From the NCBI RefSeq assembly GCF_900188375.1, contig NZ_FZOO01000001.1, positions 1 to 64,000 on the forward strand: DNA of 64,000 nucleotides. Direction: 5' to 3'. The position numbers were made by a program, and so were the translations under genes. Below are positions 1-6,647 of the stretch, piece by piece. Source of the stretch: Geodermatophilus pulveris (GTDB taxonomy: Bacteria > Actinomycetota > Actinomycetes > Mycobacteriales > Geodermatophilaceae). The stretch's first letter is position 1; every line of letters starts with the position of its first letter. The notes beneath the pieces are model-generated. The model did not search any database. It had not been told where the DNA came from and saw only the letters and a program-made list of their open reading frames with translations.

Positions 1-323
1 GACCCCTGGCCGGAGCCCAGGCCGTAGTAGCGGTAGAGCTCCTCCTCCTCCTGCGGGGAGAGGTGCCCGTCGGTGTCGACCTTCGGGGCGTCCTTGATCT
101 TCGCCTTGTCGTACGGGAAGCGGAGCTGGTCGCCGGAGAGGTCGGCCTGCGCCAGCGGGACGAACGTCTCCTTGGTGCCGAACAGGCCGGTGTTCACCGT
201 CGCCCACTCGGGGCGGCCGGTCTCGTCGTCGAGGTAGACCTCGGCGACCTTGCCCACCTTGTCGCCGTCGGCGTCGTAGGCGGTGGTGCCGATGACCTGG
301 CTGATCTGCTGGTCGGTGATCAC
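1..323 (-). CDS. PRC-barrel domain protein (3' end cut by window edge)
   Basis: The visible 107 residues begin at a GTG with AGGAG about seven bases upstream. They read as a PRC-barrel: an opening ITDQQISQVIGTTAYD strand, a VGKVAEVYLDDETG turn, then WATVNTGLFGTKETFVPL, followed by an acidic linker (SPQEEEELYRYYGLG). PRC-barrel proteins of this actinobacterial type are small soluble stress-associated proteins of unknown mechanism. The rest of the gene lies outside the window, so a C-terminal DUF2382-like domain, common in the family, can be neither seen nor excluded. A GTTT/AAAC-type palindrome lies between this gene and the divergent TetR gene. Confidence 0.8.
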   Translation of the reverse strand, partial: MITDQQISQVIGTTAYDADGDKVGKVAEVYLDDETGRPEWATVNTGLFGTKETFVPLAQADLSGDQLRFPYDKAKIKDAPKVDTDGHLSPQEEEELYRYYGLGSGQG

Positions 324-408
324 TCGTGCTCCTGTCGTGAGGTGGACGGGTGCGCGCTCCCGGCGGGCTGCTCGGCCGGGCGCCTGTACCCCTCTTCGGT
401 GCCCGCCT

Positions 409-423
409 GCTTACGGGGTAAAC
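409..423. promoter_or_regulatory. Near-palindromic operator candidate GCTTAC-GGG-GTAAAC
   Basis: This 15-bp inverted repeat with one mismatch lies between the divergent PRC-barrel and TetR genes, roughly 90 to 100 bp from each start. A perfect version (GTTTAC-AGG-GTAAAC) occurs upstream of the STAS gene at 1723-1737. The size and symmetry suit a TetR-family site, so autoregulation by the adjacent TetR protein is a reasonable inference. The GGGTAA half also resembles the -10 of SigB-type promoters, but no matching -35 is seen at the right distance. Confidence 0.4.
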
Positions 424-517
424 GCCCCCCGGCCGGGTCGGCCCGGTGGACGGCGGGGGCATCGCAACGGTCCGGCGGGGGTACAACAGGGGCCGGCGAC
501 CAGCGGGAGGCGTGCAC

Positions 518-1300
518 GTGGCGGAGGACACCGGGCCCGGCGCCGACGGCCCGACGCAGCCCATCTGCGCCGGGGCCGTCCGCGCCTCGCTGACCCGGAC
601 GGTCCGGACCCCGCTCGACCGGCGTCGGGTGCTCACCGCGGCCATCGGCTACATCGACGAGCACGGGCTGGACGCGCTGACGATGCGCCGCCTGGGCGCC
701 CACCTGGGCGTCGAGGGGATGGCGCTGTACCGCCACGTGACCGGCCGGGAGGACCTCCTCGACGGCGTCGTGGAGCTCGTCATCGACGCCCTGTACGGCG
801 ACCCGGACGTGTACCTGACGCCCGAGTACGGCTGGCAGGACTACCTCCAGCGGCTGGCGCACGGGGTGCGCCGGATGGCCATCGCCCACCCGGAGGTCTT
901 CCCGCTGGTCGCCACCCGGCCACCGGCCGCGCCGTGGGTGCGGCCACCGCTGCGCAGCCTGCGCTGGCTGGACTCCTTCCTCGACGCCCTCACCAGCCAC
1001 GGGTTCAGCGACGAGGCCGCGGTGGCCGCCTACCGGGCGTACACGAGCTTCCTGCTCGGCCACCTGCTGCTGGAGGTCTCCCAGCGCGGGGTGCCGATCA
1101 GCCCGCTGGACGACGCCGACGCCGACGCCTCGCCGCCCGCCGACGGCCGCTCGCTCGCCGAGTTCCCGCACGTCCGCCGGCTGGCCCACCTGCTGGCCGA
1201 GGACGAGTCGGCCACGGAGTTCGAGGAGTCGCTGGAGAACCTGCTCGAGCGCCTGGCGCGGATGCTGCGCGAGTCCGAGCGTCCCGGCTCGCCGGTCTGA
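518..1300 (+). CDS. TetR/AcrR family transcriptional regulator with TetR_C domain
   Basis: A 260-residue protein. The HTH is near residues 25-65 (TAAIGYIDEHGLDALTMRRL, then GVEGMALYRHVTGREDL), followed by a helical ligand-binding half of the TetR_C type (HGVRRMAIAHPEVFPLVATRP). The GTG at 518 is preferred because GGGAGG sits seven bases upstream; an in-frame GTG at 512 would be only one base from that site. It is divergent from the PRC-barrel gene and followed by the convergent STAS gene. No effector can be read from the sequence. The shared palindromes at 409 and 1723 suggest it controls itself and its flanking genes. Confidence 0.85.
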   Translation: MAEDTGPGADGPTQPICAGAVRASLTRTVRTPLDRRRVLTAAIGYIDEHGLDALTMRRLGAHLGVEGMALYRHVTGREDLLDGVVELVIDALYGDPDVYLTPEYGWQDYLQRLAHGVRRMAIAHPEVFPLVATRPPAAPWVRPPLRSLRWLDSFLDALTSHGFSDEAAVAAYRAYTSFLLGHLLLEVSQRGVPISPLDDADADASPPADGRSLAEFPHVRRLAHLLAEDESATEFEESLENLLERLARMLRESERPGSPV

Positions 1301-1327
1301 GCGACCCCGCGCCGGTGGGTGGGACGG

Positions 1328-1672
1328 TCAGTCGGCCACGACGTCGAACAGGCCGGCCACCCCGGTCAGGCGCAGCACCTGCAGCACCGCCCGCGACGGG
1401 TTGCGCAGCTCGGGGCGGCCGCCGGCCCGGCGGTGCGACTCCGTCTCGCGCACCAGCAACGCCACCCCGGCGGAGTTGAGGAAGGCGGCGGCCGAGGCAT
1501 CCACCGCGACGACGGCGCCCTGCGGCCGGCCGTCGACCCCGGGGCGGTCGCGGTCCCACCGGGCCACGGTCGCGGAGTCGACCTCGCCCGCCAGGTGCAG
1601 GACCAGGCCGCCGGTCCCGGGTTCCAGCCGGACGGCACCCGGGGGGTGGGGCGGCACGGAGCTGGGGATCAC
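1328..1672 (-). CDS. STAS domain protein (anti-sigma-factor antagonist-like)
   Basis: A 114-residue single STAS domain: LVLHLAGEVDSATVARWD, then GAVVAVDASAAAFLNSAGVALLV, where S in FLNSAG is the residue normally phosphorylated by an RsbW-like kinase in this family. The start is the GTG preceded by GGAGGT with four bases between. The arrangement is that of RsbV/SpoIIAA proteins, which bind anti-sigma kinases in partner-switching. No partner kinase lies next to it; the nearest candidate is the RsbW-like ATPase at 19132. A perfect 15-bp palindrome sits about 50 bp upstream of the start. Confidence 0.8.
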   Translation of the reverse strand: MIPSSVPPHPPGAVRLEPGTGGLVLHLAGEVDSATVARWDRDRPGVDGRPQGAVVAVDASAAAFLNSAGVALLVRETESHRRAGGRPELRNPSRAVLQVLRLTGVAGLFDVVAD

Positions 1673-1722
1673 GGGACCTCCGGTCAGGTGGGCGCACGGC
1701 GGCCGGTGCTGGGCCAGGCGTC

Positions 1723-1737
1723 GTTTACAGGGTAAAC
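1723..1737. promoter_or_regulatory. Perfect palindrome GTTTAC-AGG-GTAAAC
   Basis: A perfect 6-bp inverted repeat with a 3-bp centre, about 50 bp upstream of the STAS start and just downstream of the Asp23 operon end. It matches the imperfect site at 409-423 beside the TetR gene, which argues for a shared DNA-binding protein. Confidence 0.45.
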
Positions 1738-1799
1738 GCACGCCGGGCCACCGTGGTGGGCCGGTTCCTCCGGGGCTGGGCGGCCCGTCGTCCCGCTCC

Positions 1800-2363
1800 T
1801 CAGCGCAGGCCGCGGCTCCCCGCGCGGCGGCCCGGCCGCAGCTCGACGTCCACCGGCAGGTCGGGGTCGTCGACCGCCTGCCGGGCGTGCGCGACGACCC
1901 GGTCCTCCAGCACCCGGCGGACCTCGGCGACGTCGGCGTGGTCGGCGAGCTCGACGGCGACCCGCAGGGTGCGGACGCGGTCCTCGACGAGGCGCGCCGA
2001 GGCGCCGAGCACCCCGCGCAGCGACCGGGCCTCGGCCTCGACGGCGTCGGTGAGGGCGCCGGCGTGCACGACGGTGCGCCCGTCGCGGTCGTCGCGGGTC
2101 AGGTCCAGCCGGCTCACCCGCGTGGTGTGCAGCTGGGCCAGCAGCCAGCGCAGCGCCAGCAGGGCGACCAGCAGGCAGCCGCCGGCGACGGCCCACCAGA
2201 ACCACGGCTCCCCCGCGAGGCCGCGCACCTGCTCGGGCAGCACCGGCGGCGGGTCGCCGAAGGCGCCGAAGCCGGCCGCCAGCCCGACGCCGCCACCGCC
2301 GAGCAGCAGCAGGCCGAGCAGGGCCAGGACGGTGCGGTTGGCGGTGTCCACGCGGCGGCTCAC
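1800..2363 (-). CDS. amaP: Alkaline-shock-response membrane anchor protein AmaP-like
   Basis: A 187-residue protein with two N-terminal membrane segments (about residues 9-33 and 55-75, LLGLLLLGGGGVGLAAG and WWAVAGGCLLVALLALRWLL). An Asp23-like cytosolic domain follows, in which alternating strands carry VAVELADHADVAEVRRVLEDRV. In Firmicutes, AmaP anchors Asp23 at the membrane. Here it is the last gene of a seven-gene Asp23 operon and its start overlaps the stop of the DUF6286 gene by four bases. The C-terminus is Arg-rich and presumably cytosolic. Confidence 0.75.
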   Translation of the reverse strand: MSRRVDTANRTVLALLGLLLLGGGGVGLAAGFGAFGDPPPVLPEQVRGLAGEPWFWWAVAGGCLLVALLALRWLLAQLHTTRVSRLDLTRDDRDGRTVVHAGALTDAVEAEARSLRGVLGASARLVEDRVRTLRVAVELADHADVAEVRRVLEDRVVAHARQAVDDPDLPVDVELRPGRRAGSRGLR

Positions 2364-2890
2364 CGGCCGGCCCCCGTCGAGACGGTGACGCGCGGCCGCA
2401 GGGTGCCGGACAGGCCGAGCTCCTCCAGCCGCTCGGTGACCGCCCCGGTCACCCTCGACTGCAGGTCCCCCGGGTCGCGCAGCGCGGTGGCCGCCCGCAC
2501 CCGCACGGTCCGGCGGCGGGCCCGCACCGTCGCGTCGCGGACGCCGTCCGGCCGGGTGGCCGCGGCACGCAGCGTGCGCTCGATGCCCTTCCGGGACGCC
2601 GTCGTGCGCACCGACGGCACCCGCGGGGGCAGCGGCAGGGCGCCGGGGCGGCCGCGGCGCAGCGCCGGGACCAGCAGCACCAGCCCGAGGACCACCGCGC
2701 CGGCGAGCGCCGCGCGGACGACCGCCGAGCGGAGGGTCCGACCGGCCAGCCAGGCGGTCCAGTCCGGGTGCGGCACCAGCCAGGGCTCCTGGCCGAGCGC
2801 GGCCAGGACGATCTCGGCGACGGCCAGCAGGCCGCCGAGCAGCAGGGCCAGGGCCAGCACGGTGGCCAGGAGCCGGTTCAGCACGGTCAT
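2360..2890 (-). CDS. DUF6286 membrane protein of the Asp23 operon
   Basis: A 176-residue protein. The first membrane helix is at about residues 8-33 (LATVLALALLLGGLLAVAEIVLAAL) and the second near 58-77 (VVRAALAGAVVLGLVLLVPAL). The C-terminal domain contains Arg-rich beta-strands (ATVRARRRTVRVRAATAL) and VTERLEELGLSG, like the Asp23 fold. DUF6286 proteins accompany Asp23 genes in actinobacteria and probably act as another membrane tether. The gene sits between an Asp23 gene and amaP. Confidence 0.7.
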   Translation of the reverse strand: MTVLNRLLATVLALALLLGGLLAVAEIVLAALGQEPWLVPHPDWTAWLAGRTLRSAVVRAALAGAVVLGLVLLVPALRRGRPGALPLPPRVPSVRTTASRKGIERTLRAAATRPDGVRDATVRARRRTVRVRAATALRDPGDLQSRVTGAVTERLEELGLSGTLRPRVTVSTGAGR

Positions 2891-2903
2891 CGCCGTCCTC
2901 CGC

Positions 2904-3299
2904 TCACCGGACGCGCCGCGCGGGCGCGCCGGCGGCCACGAAGTCGACGACGTCGACGTCGACGTGCGCCACCTCGACGCCGGTGACGCGGAGGACCTCG
3001 GCGCGGATGCCGGCGCGCAGCGCGTCGGTCACCTCGCGCACCGACCGCGGCCAGGCCACCGCGACGGTCGCCGCCACGGTGGCCACGGAGCCGTGGACGG
3101 TGGCCCGGACGGCGGCCTCGGCGTCCGGGCGGGACTCCCCGACGGGGATGCCCAGCAGCCGGCGCGGCGCGGCGGCCGCGCCGTCGACCCGGGTGGCGGC
3201 ATGGCCCGCGACCCGCTCGACCACGCGGTCGGCGACGGTCAGGCGGCCGCGCTCCTCCGGCGGCCGGGCGTGCGGGGCGTCGTCGGCCGGGCCGGTCAC
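2904..3299 (-). CDS. Asp23/Gls24 family envelope-stress protein
   Basis: A 131-residue Asp23 domain. It opens with RGRLTVADRVVERVAGHAAT, has a long middle strand SVATVAATVAVAWPRSVREV and ends with VTGVEVAHVDVDVVDFV, the alternating hydrophobic pattern of the family. Its start overlaps the stop of the upstream small membrane gene. This is one of three Asp23-type proteins in the operon. The family forms cell-envelope-associated assemblies under stress; the exact role in actinobacteria is unknown. Confidence 0.75.
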   Translation of the reverse strand: MTGPADDAPHARPPEERGRLTVADRVVERVAGHAATRVDGAAAAPRRLLGIPVGESRPDAEAAVRATVHGSVATVAATVAVAWPRSVREVTDALRAGIRAEVLRVTGVEVAHVDVDVVDFVAAGAPARRVR

Positions 3300-3478
3300 C
3301 GGCCCGGTCCCCGGCCGCCCAGGTAGGGCGTGAGGTCCAGCTGGCCTGTGACGACCCGGCCGACGAGGGCGCCGACCACGCCCAGGACGGCCGTGCCGAC
3401 GAAGGCGTCGAAGCCGCCGACGACCCAGGCGAGGCCGAGCAGCAGACCGGTGAACAGACCCACCACGGTGGGGGGCAT
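3296..3478 (-). CDS. Small DUF2273-like membrane protein
   Basis: A 60-residue protein that is nearly all membrane: VGLFTGLLLGLAWVVGGFDAF and then VLGVVGALVGRVVTG, ending with a short charged tail. The ATG is chosen because GGAGGT lies seven bases upstream; the frame extends further upstream but without a ribosome-binding site. DUF2273-type two-helix proteins are standard partners of Asp23 in Firmicutes operons, so position and topology support the call. Confidence 0.65.
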   Translation of the reverse strand: MPPTVVGLFTGLLLGLAWVVGGFDAFVGTAVLGVVGALVGRVVTGQLDLTPYLGGRGPGR

Positions 3479-3504
3479 GGCGGTACCTCCAGGGGATCGG
3501 GGGC

Positions 3505-3744
3505 TCACACGACGCGGCGTGGAGCGGGGGAGCGGCGCGCGCGCCACCAGGCGAGCACCCGGCGGGCGCCGCGGGGACGGTGCACGAAGCGGACCTCGGC
3601 GCCGGCCAGGGCCGACGCCGGCCGGGACTCCCAGGCCCGCAGCGTGCGCAGGAACTGCTCGGCGTCCCCGCCGAGGTCGGGGTGGTGCCGGCGCAGCTCC
3701 GCGCGCCAGCGTCGCCGCTCGTCGGGGGACGGGGACGACGTCAT
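3505..3744 (-). CDS. Small J-domain-like protein (HPD motif) in the Asp23 operon
   Basis: A 79-residue protein not clearly assigned to any family. Residues 11-38 (RRWRAELRRHHPDLGGDAEQ then FLRTLRAW) look like the end of helix II, the HPD loop and helix III of a DnaJ J-domain, in the KYHPDxGGDxxxF style. Helix I is missing, and the remaining half is Arg-rich (RGARRVLAWWRARRSPAPRR). If real, it could contact DnaK, or it may be an eroded J-domain. It lies between the small Asp23-like gene and the DUF2273-like gene. Confidence 0.55.
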   Translation of the reverse strand: MTSSPSPDERRRWRAELRRHHPDLGGDAEQFLRTLRAWESRPASALAGAEVRFVHRPRGARRVLAWWRARRSPAPRRVV

Positions 3745-3766
3745 GGCAGGGGTGCTCCTGGCGGGG

Positions 3767-4096
3767 TCAGGCCGACGGTCCGGGCGGCAGCGCCGGCGGC
3801 TCGTCCTCGGGCAACTGCAGGTCGGCGACGTGCACGTCGACCGGCCGGCCGCCGGCCAGCGGCTCCACCCGCGTCCGCACCTGCTCGGCGAGCACGGGGA
3901 CCGGGACGCCCCGGGCCACGACGACGCTCACGGTGACCCGCTCGTCGGTGAGCTGCACCCCGTCGACGCGGCGGCCCGGGAGCAGGGTCACCACCGGGCG
4001 CGGGCCGCCGGCGTGCAGCCCGGTCACCCCCGGCGCGGTGCGGACCGCGGCGGCGATGACCTCGGCGGCGTCGGTGGGGTCGGGGCCGGACGTCAC
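3767..4096 (-). CDS. Short Asp23-family protein
   Basis: A 109-residue protein. AAEVIAAAVRTAPGVTGLHAG, then VDGVQLTDERVTVSVVVARG, then VRTRVEPLAGGRPVDVHVADL, is the Asp23 core without the N-terminal extension. The GTG start overlaps the stop of the preceding Asp23 gene (GTGA), so the two are almost certainly translated as a pair. The tail is Pro-rich. It is probably a partner that co-assembles with the full-length Asp23 proteins. Confidence 0.7.
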   Translation of the reverse strand: MTSGPDPTDAAEVIAAAVRTAPGVTGLHAGGPRPVVTLLPGRRVDGVQLTDERVTVSVVVARGVPVPVLAEQVRTRVEPLAGGRPVDVHVADLQLPEDEPPALPPGPSA

Positions 4097-4566
4097 TGGA
4101 CCCGCACGAGCTCCTGCTGCTGACCCTGGTCGTCGGTCGGCAGGTGGATGTCGTTGACGGCGATGTTGACCTCGGTCACCTGCAGGCCGGTCATCCCCTC
4201 GACGGCGTTGACCACGTTGCGCCGCACGGAGCGGGCGATCTCGGCGATGGGGGCGCCGTACTCGGTGACGATGTCCAGGTCGACGGCGGCCTGCTTCTCG
4301 CCGACCTCGACCGACACGCCCTGGCCGATCGCCTGGGTGCCGCCGGGGATGCGCTCCTTGAGCGCACCGAAGGCCCGCGCGGCGCCACCGCCCAGGGCGT
4401 ACACGCCGGACACCTCCCGGGCGGCCAGCCCGGCGATCTTCTGCACGACGCCGTCGGCGATCGTGGTGTTGCCCTGGCTGGTCTGCAGCGCCGACGGGGA
4501 GGCGGTCTGACTGAGGGCGGTCGAGGTGGTCGTGCTGCCCGTGGTGGTGCCCGTGGACTGGGTCAT
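4093..4566 (-). CDS. Asp23/Gls24 family envelope-stress protein, first gene of operon
   Basis: A 157-residue protein. A Ser/Thr-rich disordered N-terminus (residues 1-30, TTTGSTTTSTALSQTASPS) precedes the Asp23 domain: TTIADGVVQKIAGLAAREVSGV, an AARAFGALKERIPGGTQ helix, VSVEVGEKQAAVDLDIVTEYG and VTEVNIAVNDIHLP. The ATG leads an operon of seven minus-strand genes ending at 1800. A GTTT-N16-GGGGAC sequence about 40 bp upstream resembles a SigB-type promoter, which would fit a stress role. Confidence 0.85.
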   Translation of the reverse strand: MTQSTGTTTGSTTTSTALSQTASPSALQTSQGNTTIADGVVQKIAGLAAREVSGVYALGGGAARAFGALKERIPGGTQAIGQGVSVEVGEKQAAVDLDIVTEYGAPIAEIARSVRRNVVNAVEGMTGLQVTEVNIAVNDIHLPTDDQGQQQELVRVQ

Positions 4567-4605
4567 GGCGTGCCTTCCTGTCGCGGGTCGGGGGACCCTC
4601 GACTC

Positions 4606-4631
4606 GTCCCCACCGCGTTTCGGACGCAAAC
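4606..4631 (-). promoter_or_regulatory. Possible SigB-like promoter of the Asp23 operon
   Basis: Reading the minus strand, GTTT is followed after 16 bases by GGGGAC, about 40 bp ahead of the first Asp23 gene. Actinobacterial SigB/SigF promoters have GTTT and GGGTA(T/C) at this spacing. The match at the -10 is imperfect. The same segment (4617-4631) is also a GTTT-N7-AAAC partial palindrome. Confidence 0.35.
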
Positions 4632-4743
4632 CACTGGATGGCGCGCCATGGGATTTGCTGCGGGTGCGGGCCGGGCCGGTGCATGGCCCGGGTGACCGGT
4701 GGGCACCGGAGGGGGCCCCATCCGCACCCGGGAGGTGCCCACG

Positions 4744-5451
4744 GTGACCCGTTCCATCGCCGACCAGTCCCTGTCCGAGCTCGGCGGCCCGGGCAGCGTC
4801 CTGGCCCGCCAGCGCGCGGACCACGTCCGGCTGGACCGGCTGCTGCACGAGCTGGACGGCACGACCGGCCGCGCGCAGGAGGAGGTGCTCACCCGCATCG
4901 ACCGGCTGGTGTTCAGCCACGCCTTCGCCGAGGAGACCGTGCTGTGGCCGGTCATGCGCCGGGTCCTGCCGGACGGCGACGAGCTCACCCGGCGCGTGGA
5001 GGAGGAGCACCAGGAGGTCAACGAGCTGGTCACCGAGCTGGAGACGCTGGCGCACGACGACCCGCGGCGCGCGCAGCGGCTGGCCCGGCTGGTGGAGGTG
5101 CTGCAGGAGGACGTCCGCGACGAGGAGGACCTGCTGCTCCCGCGCCTGCAGGAGCGGCTGGACGCCGGCGAGCTGCGGGCGCTGGGCCGGCGGTGGGAGT
5201 TGGTGCGCCGGATCTCCCCGACCCGGCCGCACCCGACGGTCTCCCGCCGCCCGCCGGGCAACGTGCTGTCGGCCCTGCCCCTGTCCGCGCTGGACCGCAC
5301 CCGCGACGCCGTCGACGCCGTCGCCCGCCGGGTGCCGGCGCCGGTGGCGCCCGCCGGTGAGCTGGTCAGCCGCGGGCTGGCCGGGCTCGCCGGCCTGGTC
5401 GAGCGGACCCGCCCGGCCCGCCGCGGCGACGGCCCGCCGACCGCGCGCTGA
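4744..5451 (+). CDS. Hemerythrin HHE domain protein
   Basis: A 235-residue protein. Residues about 15-150 are a four-helix HHE cation-binding domain with His and Glu ligands in order: RADHVRLDRLLHELD, FSHAFAEETVLWPVMRRV, VEEEHQEVNELVTELE and EDVRDEEDLLLPRL. These bind a di-iron centre in the family. The C-terminal 80 residues are Pro/Arg-rich with one amphipathic stretch and match no domain I know. The GTG at 4744 has GGAGG eight bases upstream. Roles suggested for the family are oxygen, iron or NO handling. Confidence 0.85.
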   Translation: MTRSIADQSLSELGGPGSVLARQRADHVRLDRLLHELDGTTGRAQEEVLTRIDRLVFSHAFAEETVLWPVMRRVLPDGDELTRRVEEEHQEVNELVTELETLAHDDPRRAQRLARLVEVLQEDVRDEEDLLLPRLQERLDAGELRALGRRWELVRRISPTRPHPTVSRRPPGNVLSALPLSALDRTRDAVDAVARRVPAPVAPAGELVSRGLAGLAGLVERTRPARRGDGPPTAR

Positions 5452-5462
5452 CCCCACGCACG

Positions 5463-5498
5463 CCGGTGGCCCCCTCCCGTTCGGGAGGGGGCCACCGG
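5463..5498. terminator. Bidirectional stem-loop terminator
   Basis: A perfect 16-bp stem (CCGGTGGCCCCCTCCC and its complement) with a GTTC loop lies between the convergent hemerythrin and YihY genes. It has no T-tract, as is usual in such genomes. Confidence 0.75.
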
Positions 5499-5508
5499 GC
5501 GGCCGTCC

Positions 5509-6552
5509 TCAATGCGTGTTGCGGTCCTTCGGCTCGGCGCGGGCGTCGAGCTGGATCTCCTTCTCGGCCAGCGGGACGCCCTCCTTGAGCTCCTTGGTGC
5601 GCTCGATCTCGGCGTCGAGCTCGATGCCGAACAGCAGCGCCAGGTTGGTCAGCCAGAACCACACCAGGAAGACGATGACGCCGGCCAGGGTGCCGTACGT
5701 GGCGTTGTAGTTGCTGAAGTTGGCCACGTAGAAGGCGAACAACGCCGAGGCGCCGGCCCAGACCAGCAGCGCGACGGCCGCGCCCGGGCTGGTGAAGCGG
5801 AAGCCGCGCAGCTTCACGTTGGGCGCGAAGTAGTACAGCGTGGCGATCATCAACGCGACCAGCACGACGACGACCGGCCACTTGGCCCAGCTCCAGACGG
5901 TCACCACCGCGGACGGCAGGCCGATGGCGCCGGCGACGGCGTCGACGACCGGGCCGCTGAGCACCAGCATGGCCACGATCAGCGCGGCGAACAGCACGCC
6001 GATCAGGGTGACCAGCAGCTGCAGCGGCTTGAGCTTCCAGACCTTGCGGCCCTCGGGCGTCTCGTAGACCACGTTGGCCGCCCGGGAGAACGCGCCCACG
6101 TAGCCCGACGCCGACCAGATGGCGGCGGCCAGACCGAGGAGCAGGCCGAGACCGGCGGTGCCGGTGTTCCCGGCGATCTGCTGGATGACCGGGTTCAGGG
6201 TGTCCGCGGCCTGCGCCGGGACCACCGCGGTGAGCGCGTCGGTGAGCTGCTGCGGGTCGGTCAGCAGGCCGACGATGGACAGCAACGCGATCAGCGCCGG
6301 GAACAGCGCCAGGGTGCCGTAGTAGGTGAGCGCGGCCGCCCAGTCGGTGAGGTTGTCCTCGCTGAACTCCGTCAGCGTCCGCTTCAGCGTGCCGCCGGTC
6401 GTCGGCTTGCCCTCGGCGCCCTGCGGGGCGCTGTCCAGGCGGGTGTCGTTGACCTTGGGGTCGTCGGGGGCGGGGTCCCCGGCACGGTTGCCGGAGAACC
6501 GAGTGTCCTGGGCCGCGGTACTGCTGCCGCGGGGGCCGGTGGAGCGGGCCAT
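5509..6552 (-). CDS. YihY/virulence factor BrkB family membrane protein
   Basis: A 347-residue protein. A disordered N-terminus of about 55 residues precedes the BrkB domain: LTEFSEDNLTDWAAALTYYGT, LALFPALIALLSIVGLL, SASGYVGAFSRAANVVYE, and six membrane segments overall. The last is VFLVWFWLTNLALLFGIELDAEIER, the family signature. A charged tail follows. The family was once called RNase BN in error; its function is unknown. The start is the ATG at 6552. The hairpin at 5463 ends the transcript. Confidence 0.9.
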   Translation of the reverse strand: MARSTGPRGSSTAAQDTRFSGNRAGDPAPDDPKVNDTRLDSAPQGAEGKPTTGGTLKRTLTEFSEDNLTDWAAALTYYGTLALFPALIALLSIVGLLTDPQQLTDALTAVVPAQAADTLNPVIQQIAGNTGTAGLGLLLGLAAAIWSASGYVGAFSRAANVVYETPEGRKVWKLKPLQLLVTLIGVLFAALIVAMLVLSGPVVDAVAGAIGLPSAVVTVWSWAKWPVVVVLVALMIATLYYFAPNVKLRGFRFTSPGAAVALLVWAGASALFAFYVANFSNYNATYGTLAGVIVFLVWFWLTNLALLFGIELDAEIERTKELKEGVPLAEKEIQLDARAEPKDRNTH

Positions 6553-6647
6553 CGTCAGTCCTCCGGTCGGTGGGTGGAGACCCTCGTGGTGCCCAGCATG
6601 ATCGCGGTCCATGCGGACCGTCGGTGTGTCGCCACCCGTTCGTGACG

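Noticed and set aside
4638-4649. Perfect palindrome ATGGCGCGCCAT between the Asp23 and hemerythrin genes.
   Set aside because: It is short, all-GC in its core and unsupported by a second copy; chance is likely in such DNA.
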